In this document: in pieces, positions 11,269-21,650 of the stretch
Numbering within the stretch: the stretch's first letter is position 1
How the letters are laid out: each line of letters opens with the position of its first letter
Origin: Talinum fruticosum
Lineage: Eukaryota > Streptophyta > Magnoliopsida > Caryophyllales > Talinaceae
NCBI GenBank assembly: GCA_021018815.1
Contig: JAITYX010000028.1
Span: forward strand, 2,931,001 to 2,995,000
DNA length: 64,000 bases
Direction of reading: 5' to 3'
The notes under the pieces: generated by a model
Database searches by the model: none
What the model saw: the letters and a program-made list of their open reading frames with translations, nothing else
Told to the model about the DNA's origin: nothing
Translations under genes and position numbers: made by a program

Positions 11269-12430
11269 CTAGGCATAGTACTTCTTCAACTCGATCCAAA
11301 TTGGTATATTGAAATCTCTTCACCTTCCAAATTAGTCAATTTTATTGCTCCACTCGGGTAAAATCTGATTAAGTATAAATGGGCCCCGCAATTGGGCTTA
11401 CATTTCCCTCGTGGATCTTGAATTGGAGCTCTAACGTCTTTAAGGACTAAATCCCTAATTTGTATGTTGCGAGACGTAACCTTGTTATTGAATGCCCTGG
11501 ATATATGAGCTTGGTATATTTGGCCATTATGCGGGGTATTGAGGCGCCTCTCATCCAGCGAACACTAATTCCTCATAATGTGCTTTAGCCCACTCAACTT
11601 GTGGAATCGACACTCAGCAATTATCCTTAATGAAGGAATGGAAATCTCAACTCGGAAGGACTACTTCCATGCCATAGACTAGAGTGTAAGGCGTTGCTCC
11701 AGTGGAGGATCTAATGGAAGTTCTATAACCCCACAAAGCGAATGGTAATTTATCTAGCCAATCCTTGTAAGAACTGCCATTTTCTCCACTATTCTTCGGA
11801 TATTCTTATTAACGAGCTTCAATCTGCTCCGTTGGTCTAATGACAATATGGAGAAGATTTGTGATGCTCGGATTTTATGCTTATCCAACAAATCCGCTAC
11901 TTCCTTCTTAAAATGACTACCATAGTCACTTATAAGCTCATGGGGCACTCTATAATGACAGATAATATTCTAGGTGATGAATTTCGCTACCTATTTCGAC
12001 GTCGGGGTTGCATAAGAAACTGCTTCTACCCATTTGGTGAAGTAGTCGATTTCTACTAACACAAATTTGTGACCACTTGTTCCTTTAGGAGTCACCTTGC
12101 CAATAATGTCTCTTCCCCAAAATTAAAAAGCTAAGGTGAGGATAATGTAGTTAGAAATGATGGGGGTTAGTGTTGTAAATTTGCATACACCTAACATTTA
12201 TGGCACCTTCTAACAAAGTCGTGACAATCCACTCGCCATAGTTGACCAATAATAACCAAGTCTCCGAACCTTCCGGACCAACATTCTACCATTCATATAA
12301 GGTCCGCATTCTCCTCCATGAATCTCCTCCATGATGCGCTTTGCTTCATGTTGATTGACACAAAGTAAGTTGATCCTAGAATTAGTTTTCTTGAACAACC
12401 ATCCTTAATAGAGGAAGAATTACGCAGATC
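11269..12430 (-). pseudogene. Tat pol: integrase (zinc finger, catalytic core, C-terminal tail)
   Basis: On the minus strand the H2C2 zinc-binding module lies at about 12,200-12,398 (IHGGECGPYMNGRML ... LGYYWSTM). It is followed by a decayed core whose clearest block is HELISDYGSHFKKEVADLL (about 11,885-11,945), which holds the second catalytic Asp. The C-terminal part ends with SGAIKLTNLEGEE and LKKYYA, then TAG at 11,269-11,271. That ending is typical of Tat integrases, which lack a chromodomain. Frame changes and stops occur between blocks, so the enzyme cannot be made. Confidence 0.8.
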
Positions 12431-12669
12431 AACATCCCGATGGCTCGTTGGGCTCTAGGTGTGGAGTCCAAAGGATATTCTTGCAGGCTAACTCCACCGC
12501 TCGATGTGAACAGGCATTGAGTGAATGCCAACAGGAATATTGATCATGGATGCTAACTTAGCTAGCGCATCGAGCAAATTGATTATCGTCCCTAGGAAGG
12601 TAAGTGAAGGAAATCTTCTCGAACTGTTTAGATAATTCTGTCAAATATACTTAGTAGGGTGCCAAGGCT

Positions 12670-12930
12670 TCACTACATACCTTCCACCTTTGCGAAATTT
12701 GGTTGATGATCAAACTAGAATCACGTAAAACCCCGATGTTTTTGACCTCGATCTCTGTCACAACTTCAAGTCCTGTGATACAAGCTTCGTACTCTGCAAC
12801 GATTATTAGTGACCTGAAGTCTAGCTTAACCGAAATGGGAGTATGTTCTCCCTCCGGTGAAACTAAAAGAATCCCTACTCCAAAGCCCTTCTAATTGGAA
12901 GCGTCGTCAAAGTACATTGTCCAAACGTCC
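12670..12930 (-). pseudogene. Tat pol: additional (archaeal-type) RNase H domain
   Basis: Blocks on the minus strand read GVGILLVSPEGEHTPISVKL, then AEYEACITGLEVVTEIEVKN and RDSSLIINQISQ. They contain the Glu and Asp positions of an RNase H fold. The Tat lineage carries this second RNase H after its usual RT-linked one, so its presence supports the lineage call. Stops interrupt it. Confidence 0.75.
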
Positions 12931-13179
12931 ACCTATACTTGTAAAATATCTTCGTGCTGGGAAGCCAAGGTGTTCGGGTTGTGATTCGAGCACGGGTAGA
13001 TCTGCCAAGAATTGTGATACTACTATTCCTTTGATTGCTTTTCGAGGAACAAACTTGAGTTCAAATTCTAATAGCATGATAGTCCATCGCGTTATCTTAC
13101 TACCGATAGCCGGTTGCTCAAGTATGTACTTAATAGGATTCGTGGGTGCTACCACATGTACCATATGGGTCAACATGTA
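12907..13179 (-). pseudogene. Tat pol: RT-linked RNase H, C-terminal part
   Basis: The minus-strand product contains YMLTHMVHVVAPTNPIKYIL, EQPAIGSKITRW and FELKFVPRKAIKG...FLADLP, the usual end of the RT-linked RNase H and the connection domain. At 13,179 the frame is broken by the DNA transposon insertion. On the far side the minus strand reads TKKLKHY, which is the residue run expected immediately before MLTHM. Confidence 0.8.
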
Positions 13180-14254
13180 TGTGGCGTTTGGTTGGATGTA
13201 ATGTAATAGGGGTGTAATGTAATCAATTATGTAATGCAATTAGATGTGCAATGTAATGGGACAACAATTACATTACCATTTTTGGTTATATAAAAAGTGT
13301 AATGTAATCGTAATGATAGTGGATTATTTCAATGACAAAAGTTAATAATTAAATTATTGTAATGGAGATAAATGCTATCTAAATCGAAATTTGAGTTACG
13401 TATTAGTTTTGAGCTTTTAAAAATATTTTCTATCAAATAATCAAATTTTATTGCAAATATAAACTATATTATTCTAATAACAATAAATATAGTAATAAAG
13501 ATAAATGTTATCCACACGAAAATATTTTAAATTTAAAATCATATTTGAGATTTTTTTAATCTTTTATATCATATTTCCTAATTTTAAATTTTTTTCTGGC
13601 AAAAAAATCAATTGGATTATTCTAGTGGTAATAAATATTTATCGTAGTGAAGAAATAACAAAATTTTAAACTCTAAATTTATATTTGAGCTTTTTTAATG
13701 TCTTCTACCATATAATTAAGTTTCAAAAATTTTTTCATGGATAAAAAAAATAAAATTATTTTATTTATGATAAATATTTATTGAATTAAAAATAAGTGTT
13801 AACAAGTAAAAAAAATTGATCTAAAAATTTTAATTTAAGCTTCTTTTATCTTTTTAATTGAATACTTAAATTTTAAATCCAAAATATTAAAGTTGAGATT
13901 TTCTCTTAATGACTTAATGATTATATCATATATTAAGATAATATAAAAAAAAACTAAGTTTCTTATCAAATAGATAAATTTTTTGCTTGTGCCAAGGAAG
14001 AGAGAGAAAATAGATATGCAATTGAGAAGGGGGAGAGAGAATTATTGGAAGTGTGTTAAAATTTGATCACAAGGATGGATGTAATCATGATTGCTTAGTA
14101 AATGTTCAAGTAATTGTAATTGCATAGATAGAGGTTAATGTGATTACAATGTAATTTTAATTGCATTACAAAGTTGTAACCAAACATGGTAATGTAATCA
14201 CCATTACCAATTTGATTACATTACTACTTTGATTACAGCCAACCAAATAAGCCC
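13180..14254. mobile_element. 1,075-bp non-autonomous DNA transposon inside Tat pol
   Basis: Both ends carry inverted TTTGGTTGG followed by repeated TGTAATGTAATC-like units (13,187-13,260 and the reverse complement of 14,150-14,245). A 3-bp duplication GTA flanks it (13,177-13,179 and 14,255-14,257). Removing it joins the two halves of the RNase H reading frame. The interior is AT-rich and non-coding. The TIR style and 3-bp duplication suggest PIF/Harbinger-like or another MITE class; the superfamily is uncertain because GTA is not the usual TTA/TAA. Confidence 0.8.
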
Positions 14255-15420
14255 GTAGTGTTTGAGCTTCTTGGTAGTCCAAACTAAAGCCAAAGATGTC
14301 TTCTCTAATGGTGTATATCTAGTCTCATAGTCCAGGAACTTCTTACTAAAAGAGTATATCGCAAGTTCTTCTTTTCCGTCCTACTAAGCTAACATGGCTC
14401 CACAAGCTACCTCTATTGTGGTGAGATACAAAAGCAAAGGTTTCCCCGATTGGGATGGAACTAACACTCGGAGGATTAGCCAAGTATTCCTTAACCTTCT
14501 CGAATGCTTGTTGGCACTCGGTATCCTAAATGGGCTCGGATCCTTTCTTTAACTTCTTGAAAATGGTTTCACGAGACCATAGTCGGTTTTGATATGAAAC
14601 GAATGATGTACTCGCAAACGTCTTAGGAAGCCCCTTATTTCTTTCTCCGTACTTGGTGGAGGGATTTCGTTAATAGCCTTGATCTTGGATGGATCAACTT
14701 CAATTCCTATAAGACTCGACAACATAGCTTAACAGTTTGCCGGAGGTTACCCCAAAGGCACACTTTTGAGGATTAAGGCGCATGTTGTACTTCCCGAGTC
14801 TATGGAAGAATTTTCTCGAGCTAGGTAAGTACCCGCCTTCGTCTTTGGATTTTATGATCGTATCATCTACATATACTTCAACTTCTTTATGGATCATATC
14901 ATGCAGTAGTGTTGTTATCCTCGAGTACGTTGTACCCGTATTTTTAGCCCAAATGGCATCACCACATAGCAATAAGTCCCCCATTGAGTGATGAACGTCG
15001 GCTTTTCCATGTCTTCCTCAGCCATCTTTACGTAATTATACCCAATGTAACCATCCATAAACGAAAGTAGAGCATGACCCCTGTATTGTCTACCGGAAGA
15101 TCACTATGAGGCAACGGGAAATCATCTTTTGGACTGGCCTTGTTTAAATCCCCGAAGTCAACGCACATACGAACCCTGCCATCTTTCTTTGGGACTGGAA
15201 CTATATTTACTACCCACCGAGGATAGTTAACTACCTTAATAAACCCAGACCTCCAACGGTTTATGAACCTCTTTCTTAATCTTCAAGGCCCATTCCGGTT
15301 TCATCCTTCTTAATTTCCGCTTAACCGGCTTAGCATCTTCATAAAGCGGAATTTTGTGTTCTACTATACTTGCTTCATGAGGAGTGAAATGAATTGCTTA
15401 CGCTCTTCGCATCCAAAGTT
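14255..15420 (-). pseudogene. Tat pol: reverse transcriptase
   Basis: Minus-strand motifs in order are: VNIVPVPKKDGRVRMCVDFG and DLNKASPKDDFPLPH (about 15,110-15,235); EVEVYVDDTIIKSK with the catalytic YVDD at 14,862-14,873; and RLNPQKCAFGVTSGKLL (about 14,730-14,780). The region 14,255-14,700 holds the start of the RT-linked RNase H, ending in KKLKHY before the inserted transposon. The order and wording of the motifs are those of plant Ty3/gypsy RT. Several frameshifts are present. Confidence 0.85.
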
Positions 15421-16439
15421 TTTCCAATCTTAACCTCTAGGGGTTGAACGGTTGACCCTAGATTGATTGTTATTGTTTCCTCTATTATGGTGAGCGATTT
15501 TCATGATCTTCCATAGCTTTTATTAATTCTTTAGGAATTTCTTGTTCATCATTAGATGCAAAACAATAAAGAGCAAGAGGAGGCAAGGAGTAAGCGGAAA
15601 GATTCACGTTATTGAATGAGGAAACGAGTACATCAAACTCGGAAGCGAATTGGAAATGACAGAATTAAAACTAGAAACAACGAAGAAGAAAAAGAAATAC
15701 AAGCCCTAACAAGCAAATTCTTGACACTCCTCAACATCAATCCAAGTAATATGGTTAGACCCTTCTATATCGAGCATCGGTGATGAACCTCAACGGATTG
15801 AACAGACGGATGCGACATAGCTCGTGACAATACCGAGACAGAGTTACCTTCTAGATTACTCTCTTGACCGAACAAAAAGTCGAAAGATTGTTTCCGGCAA
15901 GATTGATCCAATTTGATGTGGATTGTCCCTTTTGAGAAGGTGAGGTGCCCCCTCTTCCGAATATAGCGAGTCATTGAAGATTTCCGGGCCAGGTACTAGG
16001 ATACCCTTCTCCTTGATGTAATAGGGCTCAAGAAAACCATAATAGGGAAATTATCTCCTTCTCTTAGAAATTGTCCATTCAGGGTATAAGGAAAGGGCCT
16101 AATAGAGCGGATCGTGTGTGGTGCAATCCTCCTTACTTGTATTTCCCACTTGGCTTAAGCTATTTCCTTAGTGGTAGGTTGATAGCCTAGCCGAAAATTG
16201 TAGTTGTTAGTGGGTTCAAGGGTTGGAAAAATAGGGTGGTATGCCCTTTGGCCCGCAACAAGACCTGGAAAATACCCCTTCTTCCTAAGCATTGATTTGA
16301 CACTAGGGTTGCCATAAGGGTTAAAGGTAAAAGGTGCTTTATCCCTTTCTAAGGTAGCGACGATTTCAAATCCGTACAGCTTCTTCATCATTAGCATCGT
16401 GCTCGTTCTCCACTACGAGACTCTTTGAAAGTGATAGTA

Positions 16440-16860
16440 ACACAAAGATTATCCCCGTTAACGGTTATGACCTGACCTTTGATGATCATTTTGACCTTCG
16501 ATGCGAGTGTAAAGGGCACTTCTTAATGATCGTGCAACCAAGGGCGTCCTAAAAGAAGATTGAAAGTAGTCGGGATATCTAAGACTTGGAATTCAATATT
16601 CCTCTCCAATGAGCCTATATTGATTGGTAAGGTCATTGTTCCCAAGACTGTTCTTCTAGAATTATCATATGCTCGGAGATGAACAATTTGCTTAGAGAGT
16701 TGTTGCTCTCTAATTCCTAACCTTTTAGCGAGTTCGCCGGGGACACACGTTAATTGCTGATCCACTGTCTACCAACGTTAAGGGAACAAACTTGTTAATG
16801 CAAGTTATGATTAAATAAAGAGCATTGTTGTATGTAATGCCTTCTTACGGGAGATCCTTC
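16440..16860 (-). pseudogene. Tat pol: aspartic protease
   Basis: On the minus strand the catalytic motif reads FVPLTLVDSGSAINVCP (about 16,750-16,795), followed one frame over by PGELAKRLGI and by FNLLLGRPWLHDH (about 16,525-16,560). The DSG triad and the LLGRPWLH block are the standard ends of a retroviral-type protease in plant Ty3 elements. A frameshift separates them. Confidence 0.8.
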
Positions 16861-17416
16861 TTATCAAAAGTAATGGTTCCATCCCCACTGTTAACCAATC
16901 CTACTACTTCCTTTGGCGTGGTTTCGGGAGAAACTTCAATCTTACCGAGTGCATCGATTAAAGCTTGTCTATGTTTCCGGTAAGCGGATATTAATTGCCA
17001 AATAGAAATGTCAACTTTTAATTTCTGGAGTTGCTTAAGGATTGGGTCTTCTTCCTTTGCAGCCTCTAGTTCTCTTAGGGCTTCATGAGTCTATTGTTGA
17101 CCCAAGGGCGCATTGTGCCGTCCCGATTTAGTAAGAAACCGAACAGCAAGGTTCTTAGTGTTTCCCAAAAATCTTCTCCTAAGGGTGGTGCGCCCCGTAA
17201 GTCGTCACTATTGTTGTCGTCATCTTTCTTTTCATAGACATCTTCATCATCACTTACCCACAGCCCTGGATTTCCGGATCCAATGACGGTAGATTAAGAA
17301 GCGATTGTGATTCATTAACATCTCGGATAAAGATAGAAGGATCCCATCGACCTAGTATGGGTTCGAGTAAAGATGGCTAAGGTGCCGCTAAAAGGGTTTT
17401 TGTTATTACTTGGTTT

Positions 17417-18626
17417 CTAGGCAGCCTTAGATAGGGGTAATTGACCATTTCGAAACATATCTTCTAGTTTGTTCTTGAATGTCCAACACCGTTCGATATC
17501 ATGTCCTCGTGCACGATGGTATTTGCAAAATTTTCCTGCGTTCCAATTCTTAGGACTGTTTCGCGGTTTCGATTCTACTCTAATAGGTGGCAACTCTATC
17601 TTCCCTTTCTCCGAGAGACGGTCAAGGGCTTGAGCATAGGTAGTATGCATAGGAGTGTAGTCAATATACATGTTGAGGGCATTGACATCTGCACTCATGG
17701 TAGCATTGCAAGCATTAGAGGTTTTCTTATCTTTGGAGCGATAATTACCTCTATATCCAGCTTGCAACTTTTGTGGTCGCAGTGGACAATTCTTCTTCTA
17801 TCAGCAAGTCAGCATCTCCGAGGGTCGAAAGGTTCATCATGAGTAACAGGTTGAAGGTCTTTTACAATAATGCAAACTTGGTCTTTCTAAGAGGGTCGGT
17901 CAACCATGTGGGCTGCCTTTGCTATCCATCCGGTGAGGAAATCAATGAAGCTCTCCTTCTCACCTTGCTTGATTAATTCCAAGTCTCTAAGAGTAACAGG
18001 TAGATCCGTGTTATAAGAGTATTGAAGGAGGAACTTTTTGTACAAATCTGTCCAATTGGCAACCTTGCATGGGTCAACCGTGTTATACCACTTCATGACA
18101 TCGGTATCAAATGCCCAGGGGAAGATGATGTGGTACGTGTCTTCAGGAATGTTCTTAAGAGTCATTGCTCCCAAGAATTTCCGTACGTGATGATGGGGAT
18201 TCTCGGAACCTTTAAACTTAATATCGGGCATGGTAAACTTAGGAGGTAGTTTACCTTTAGGAATTAAAGTGAATCCCTTATGATCTAAATAATGATTGTT
18301 GAACATAGATGACTCCATCAACTTCCGTTCTATCTGATCTATACGAGAATCAAACCGAGTTTTGGATTCGAGCTCGGGAGATTCATGTTTAGGATTATCC
18401 GGAGAAGATTGGATGGATGGAGGTGGTATAACTATAGCCATTTCCCTTTGCACACGCTCGGCTTCTTCAACCTCTTCCTTTCTCCTACGTTCGGTTTCCT
18501 CATCTCTCTAACTAGCCTCCATAACCCTTATGATGGCCTTAAGATCTCTTGATATAGAGGATATATGTTCCTCCCGATCACTTAACCGGGTTTCCACCTT
18601 AGCTATATTCTCATTAAGCATATCGA
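17417..18626 (-). pseudogene. Tat gag (capsid/nucleocapsid) relic
   Basis: The N-terminal part is a coiled-coil-like stretch (NENIAKVETRLSDREEHISS; about 18,560-18,620), interrupted by a TAG near 18,510. Next comes an open 188-codon frame (17,887-18,453) with the retrotransposon gag core: KFTMPDIKFKGSENPHHHVR, WAFDTDVMKWYNTVDPCKV and LRDLELIKQGEKESFIDFL. After a frameshift, 17,417-17,767 holds a CHHC finger, FCKYHRARGHDIERCW, in place of the usual CCHC knuckle. This variant is common in Tat gags. It lies upstream of protease and RT in the same orientation. Confidence 0.85.
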
Positions 18627-18639
18627 AGACTTAGACCTT

Positions 18640-20150
18640 ACGTATATATCATCCCGAGTTCTATCAAGAGATCGGGTATAAGACTTCATCTCTCATAAGG
18701 TTTTGATTAAATGTCATTCTATCCGCTTTACCAGCTTTTCTTAGCGATATAGCATTTTTCCGAGTGTTACATAATCTAACGTATATATTCTCCTTTGATT
18801 CCGATCGACTCGGAAGGCATACTCTTGTTTATCTTTTCATACACAATTTCTAAGTCACTCGGAAAACACTCGGATATATTACATGTTCAAACACTTGTTC
18901 TAGTTTGCATAAACTCGGTTCTAACTTCATAATCTAAGTTTGATTGGATTACGGGGTTAATTCATGTTTCTAATTCAGCATGCTTGGTTTGAATATTGGG
19001 AGTCTAGATCAAGTCTTTCCACGCTGATGTTGTTTACATGACTTGCTTTACCTCTAGACCGACTCGGATGGAATTTGAGTTTAATGGATATTAGACTCGG
19101 AAAATTCCATTTCTTTTCGACTCGAGATAATTATGTACTTAATTATCTTAATTAAAATTACTATCCGTGTCTAATCTTAGACCAAAGTATTTTACACTTT
19201 GAGAACCAAAATTGATTTACTTTTGTAAGTTACTCAAACGAGGCTATCATATTTTTGAATTACAAAAGTAACCGGCTTCAAAACATCAAATCATCGGCAG
19301 ACAAGGCTTTTTCCACCTCCGACCAAGGCCTAGACACTCGTGTCGGGGTTGTCTATTTCCAAAACCGGAAATCCGCAACACTAAGCTCAATGGTGGTTTC
19401 CACCCTACTTTTCGAACACCACCAGTGGATTGGGACTTCCAAAGGAGTCAAGAGCCGTTGCCCAACGTTCACACCTCAACGGATATTTTCCGAGTGATTC
19501 GGAAAATGCATTGCAACTGGTCACAAAGGACTTCCAGTCGGAAGATAGTCACAACGGCTAAATCTGCTTGGTTATCTATAAATAGAAGCCAACTCTCAAG
19601 ACATGAAGATTGCTGAACCAACCGTCAATACACGTACTTAACCAAAAGTCATTGTATTCATACTCAATCTTCTACTTACAACTCCAACTTCGTACTTAAT
19701 ATCTCTCCGAGTTGTAAGGTCTTGTAATCGGTTTACAAACACTCTTTCTTACTTTCCGAGTAAGGTCCCTTGACTCGAGCTGTAAGGGTTAACTCAGCTC
19801 AATTGTCCCTAACTGTAAAGGTTACCTCGGTTAGGAAGTACTAGATCGGATAAGGTAATTTCTTAGTCTAGGAAAATCTTGTAAGGAATTGTTTAAGGGA
19901 GCAATTCTGGTTGAGTCTTTCTACTGTATTTTATGGATTCAAAATAGTAGATTTGACTTGATGCTTGGACTAGCACTGTCCATGGTTTTCCGCCCCAGGA
20001 GGGTTTCCACGTAACTTTCTAAGTTAGCTCTTTTTGAGTCCAATCTAGACTCGTAGTCTCCTCGGAGTTATCTCAAGCTTTATTCTTCCTTTATTTGTTT
20101 AAAATTCCTCATCACCCTATTCACCACCCTCTAGGGTGACTCAGTCTCTC
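18640..20150 (+). repeat. Probable copia-type solo LTR nested in Tat leader
   Basis: The plus strand has a promoter-like block with TATAAATA at 19,577-19,584. About 400 bp further is the U5-like phrase GGTTTTCCGCCCC...GAGGGTTTCCACGTAA, then CACCCTCTAGGGTGACTC, all typical of plant Ty1/copia LTR ends. It lies between the Tat leader ORF and gag and runs opposite to them. I could not fix its ends or a target duplication, so limits are approximate. Confidence 0.5.
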
Positions 20151-20474
20151 CAAGAGCAAACCTTCACATACCGAGGCTAAGATATTGTTCGAGATTAGGA
20201 TCCATTGGAAGGGAACTCTTTTAGGTACTGTCTTAGAATAACGAGTGGATTGTGACGGTGTAGTATGCATCGAAGCTCGTCGCACCGGTGTAGACCGCGG
20301 AGTAGAAAGAAATGACGATGTGCCGGACACCTTGGCTAGACGTTCTAATCTTTTAGAGCTTAGATTCCGACGATACTTGGTTGTCGTAGATTTCCTTATT
20401 CTGCAGCCCCAAAGGATAAGGTTTAGGACCATGTGAGAGAAGATCGTTTTTAGGAGGAAGGGACTTCGGCGCAA
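20121..20474 (-). pseudogene. Leader ORF relic of Tat-like element (copy 2)
   Basis: This is a basic Ser/Thr/Arg-rich product, 117 codons, with RKSTTTKYRRNLSSKRLERL followed by TPRSTPVRRASMHTTPSQST. It resembles the product at 5,375-5,701 and lies upstream of gag on the same strand. The last residues come from the neighbouring copia-like sequence, so the true C-terminus is lost. It may be the 5' additional ORF of this element. No domain is recognised. Confidence 0.4.
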
Positions 20475-20579
20475 GACCCGATGAGACTAAGGACGTTTTT
20501 ATTTGGATGCACATAAAGAATGCAATGATGATATGATAAATGAATGACTTAATAAAATGCTTCCAATATGATAATGAGT

Positions 20580-20885
20580 TTTCCTATTTGAGATGAACTT
20601 TGGACTAAATGCAAAATGAGAATGGCGGACTTATCTATCCTAATATGAAATGATTTTTCTTTCTTGGCTAATGCAAATGGACTCACCTAATATGAGATGA
20701 TTTTATTTAGCTAATGCAAGTGGACTCACCTAATATGAGATGATTTTATTTGGCTAATGCATATGGACTCACCTAATATGAGATGATTTTATTTGGCTAA
20801 TGCAAATGGACTCATCTAATATGAGATGATTTATTTGGCTAATGCAAATGTACTCATCTAATATAAGATGATGTAAGATGAAATG
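20580..20885 (-). repeat. Tandem ~52-bp minisatellite in Tat leader
   Basis: Five nearly identical units contain TTTGGCTAATGCAAATGGAC and TCACCTAATATGAGATGATT. They are much more uniform than the homologous units at 5,900-6,320, so the array expanded or was homogenised recently in this copy. Confidence 0.85.
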
Positions 20886-21630
20886 CGATAATTCAAAAGA
20901 AAATAAGAGGACTCGAATAATAAGAAAAGAGAGCTTCGGTATGACCCTTTCACAAATAGCAACTACTTAAGCTATTAGAAAGATAGTTTTGGAATGATAT
21001 GAAAAAAATGCAAATAAAGGATCGACCCTATTAGGGAAAAAGGCATTTTGACTTTTGGCTAAATGCACATAATGGACCGAGTCTAGGAATTTTATTAAAG
21101 TGTTTTATTCTCACCCGTGCAAGGGTCTAAATCAAGCGTTCCTCACCTATTCCTAAAGGTTCACGAGCGGAAGATTAAATCTAAAACAAACACATTCATC
21201 CAAGCATGCAAATGAAGTCCGAGGGAAAACCTAGAAGTCCAAAAGTTCTATGGCCCAAGAGTTCAAGAGTCCGGATACATGGTGACATGTAGTCCGAAAT
21301 TTGGTCCTCCATGGGTTGCACGGATAAGGATACCAACCAGAATTCCGGTGCCTCTCGGTGAACCGAAAAGGTTTAGCCCAAGATGGCATGCTACGCAGGA
21401 GGAGGTACCGTTTCCTTGGCCAATAAAGCCTAGTTGGGCCCTCCAAGGAACCAAGTGGGAGCCTCTCTCCGGAAAGGTTTAAACGGTGGGTACAATAAAG
21501 TTTTCCTAGTGGTCCAAAACAATATTTAAACTAATTCAAAGGTTGCAAAAATGAAGGATGCCTAATGCAAACACAACATTACAAACACACTATCAAATTT
21601 TCAAGTTTCACCCTCTTAATAAAAAGTTTT
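20886..21630 (-). other. Tat 5' leader (copy B), non-coding
   Basis: It contains the leader blocks shared with 6,290-6,530 and 23,950-24,540, including CAAGCATGCAAATGAAG near 21,205. No protein is expected; the overlapping open frames at 21,231-21,482 are chance frames in this leader. Confidence 0.6.
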
Positions 21631-21648
21631 TCCCAAGTGGAGTCTCCA
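21631..21648 (-). other. Primer binding site next to LTR B
   Basis: On the minus strand, two bases after the LTR end (...TACA GA), the sequence reads TGGAGACTCCACTTGGGA. This resembles the TGGCGACTCCACTGGGGA-type sites, complementary to the 3' end of a plant tRNA-Arg, that Tat/Ogre elements use. Two or three positions differ from that pattern, as recalled. Confidence 0.55.
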
Positions 21649-21650
21649 TC

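Noticed and set aside
17501..18249. Several plus-strand open frames of 67-113 codons
   Set aside because: They lie opposite the gag relic, whose minus-strand translation has clear gag motifs.
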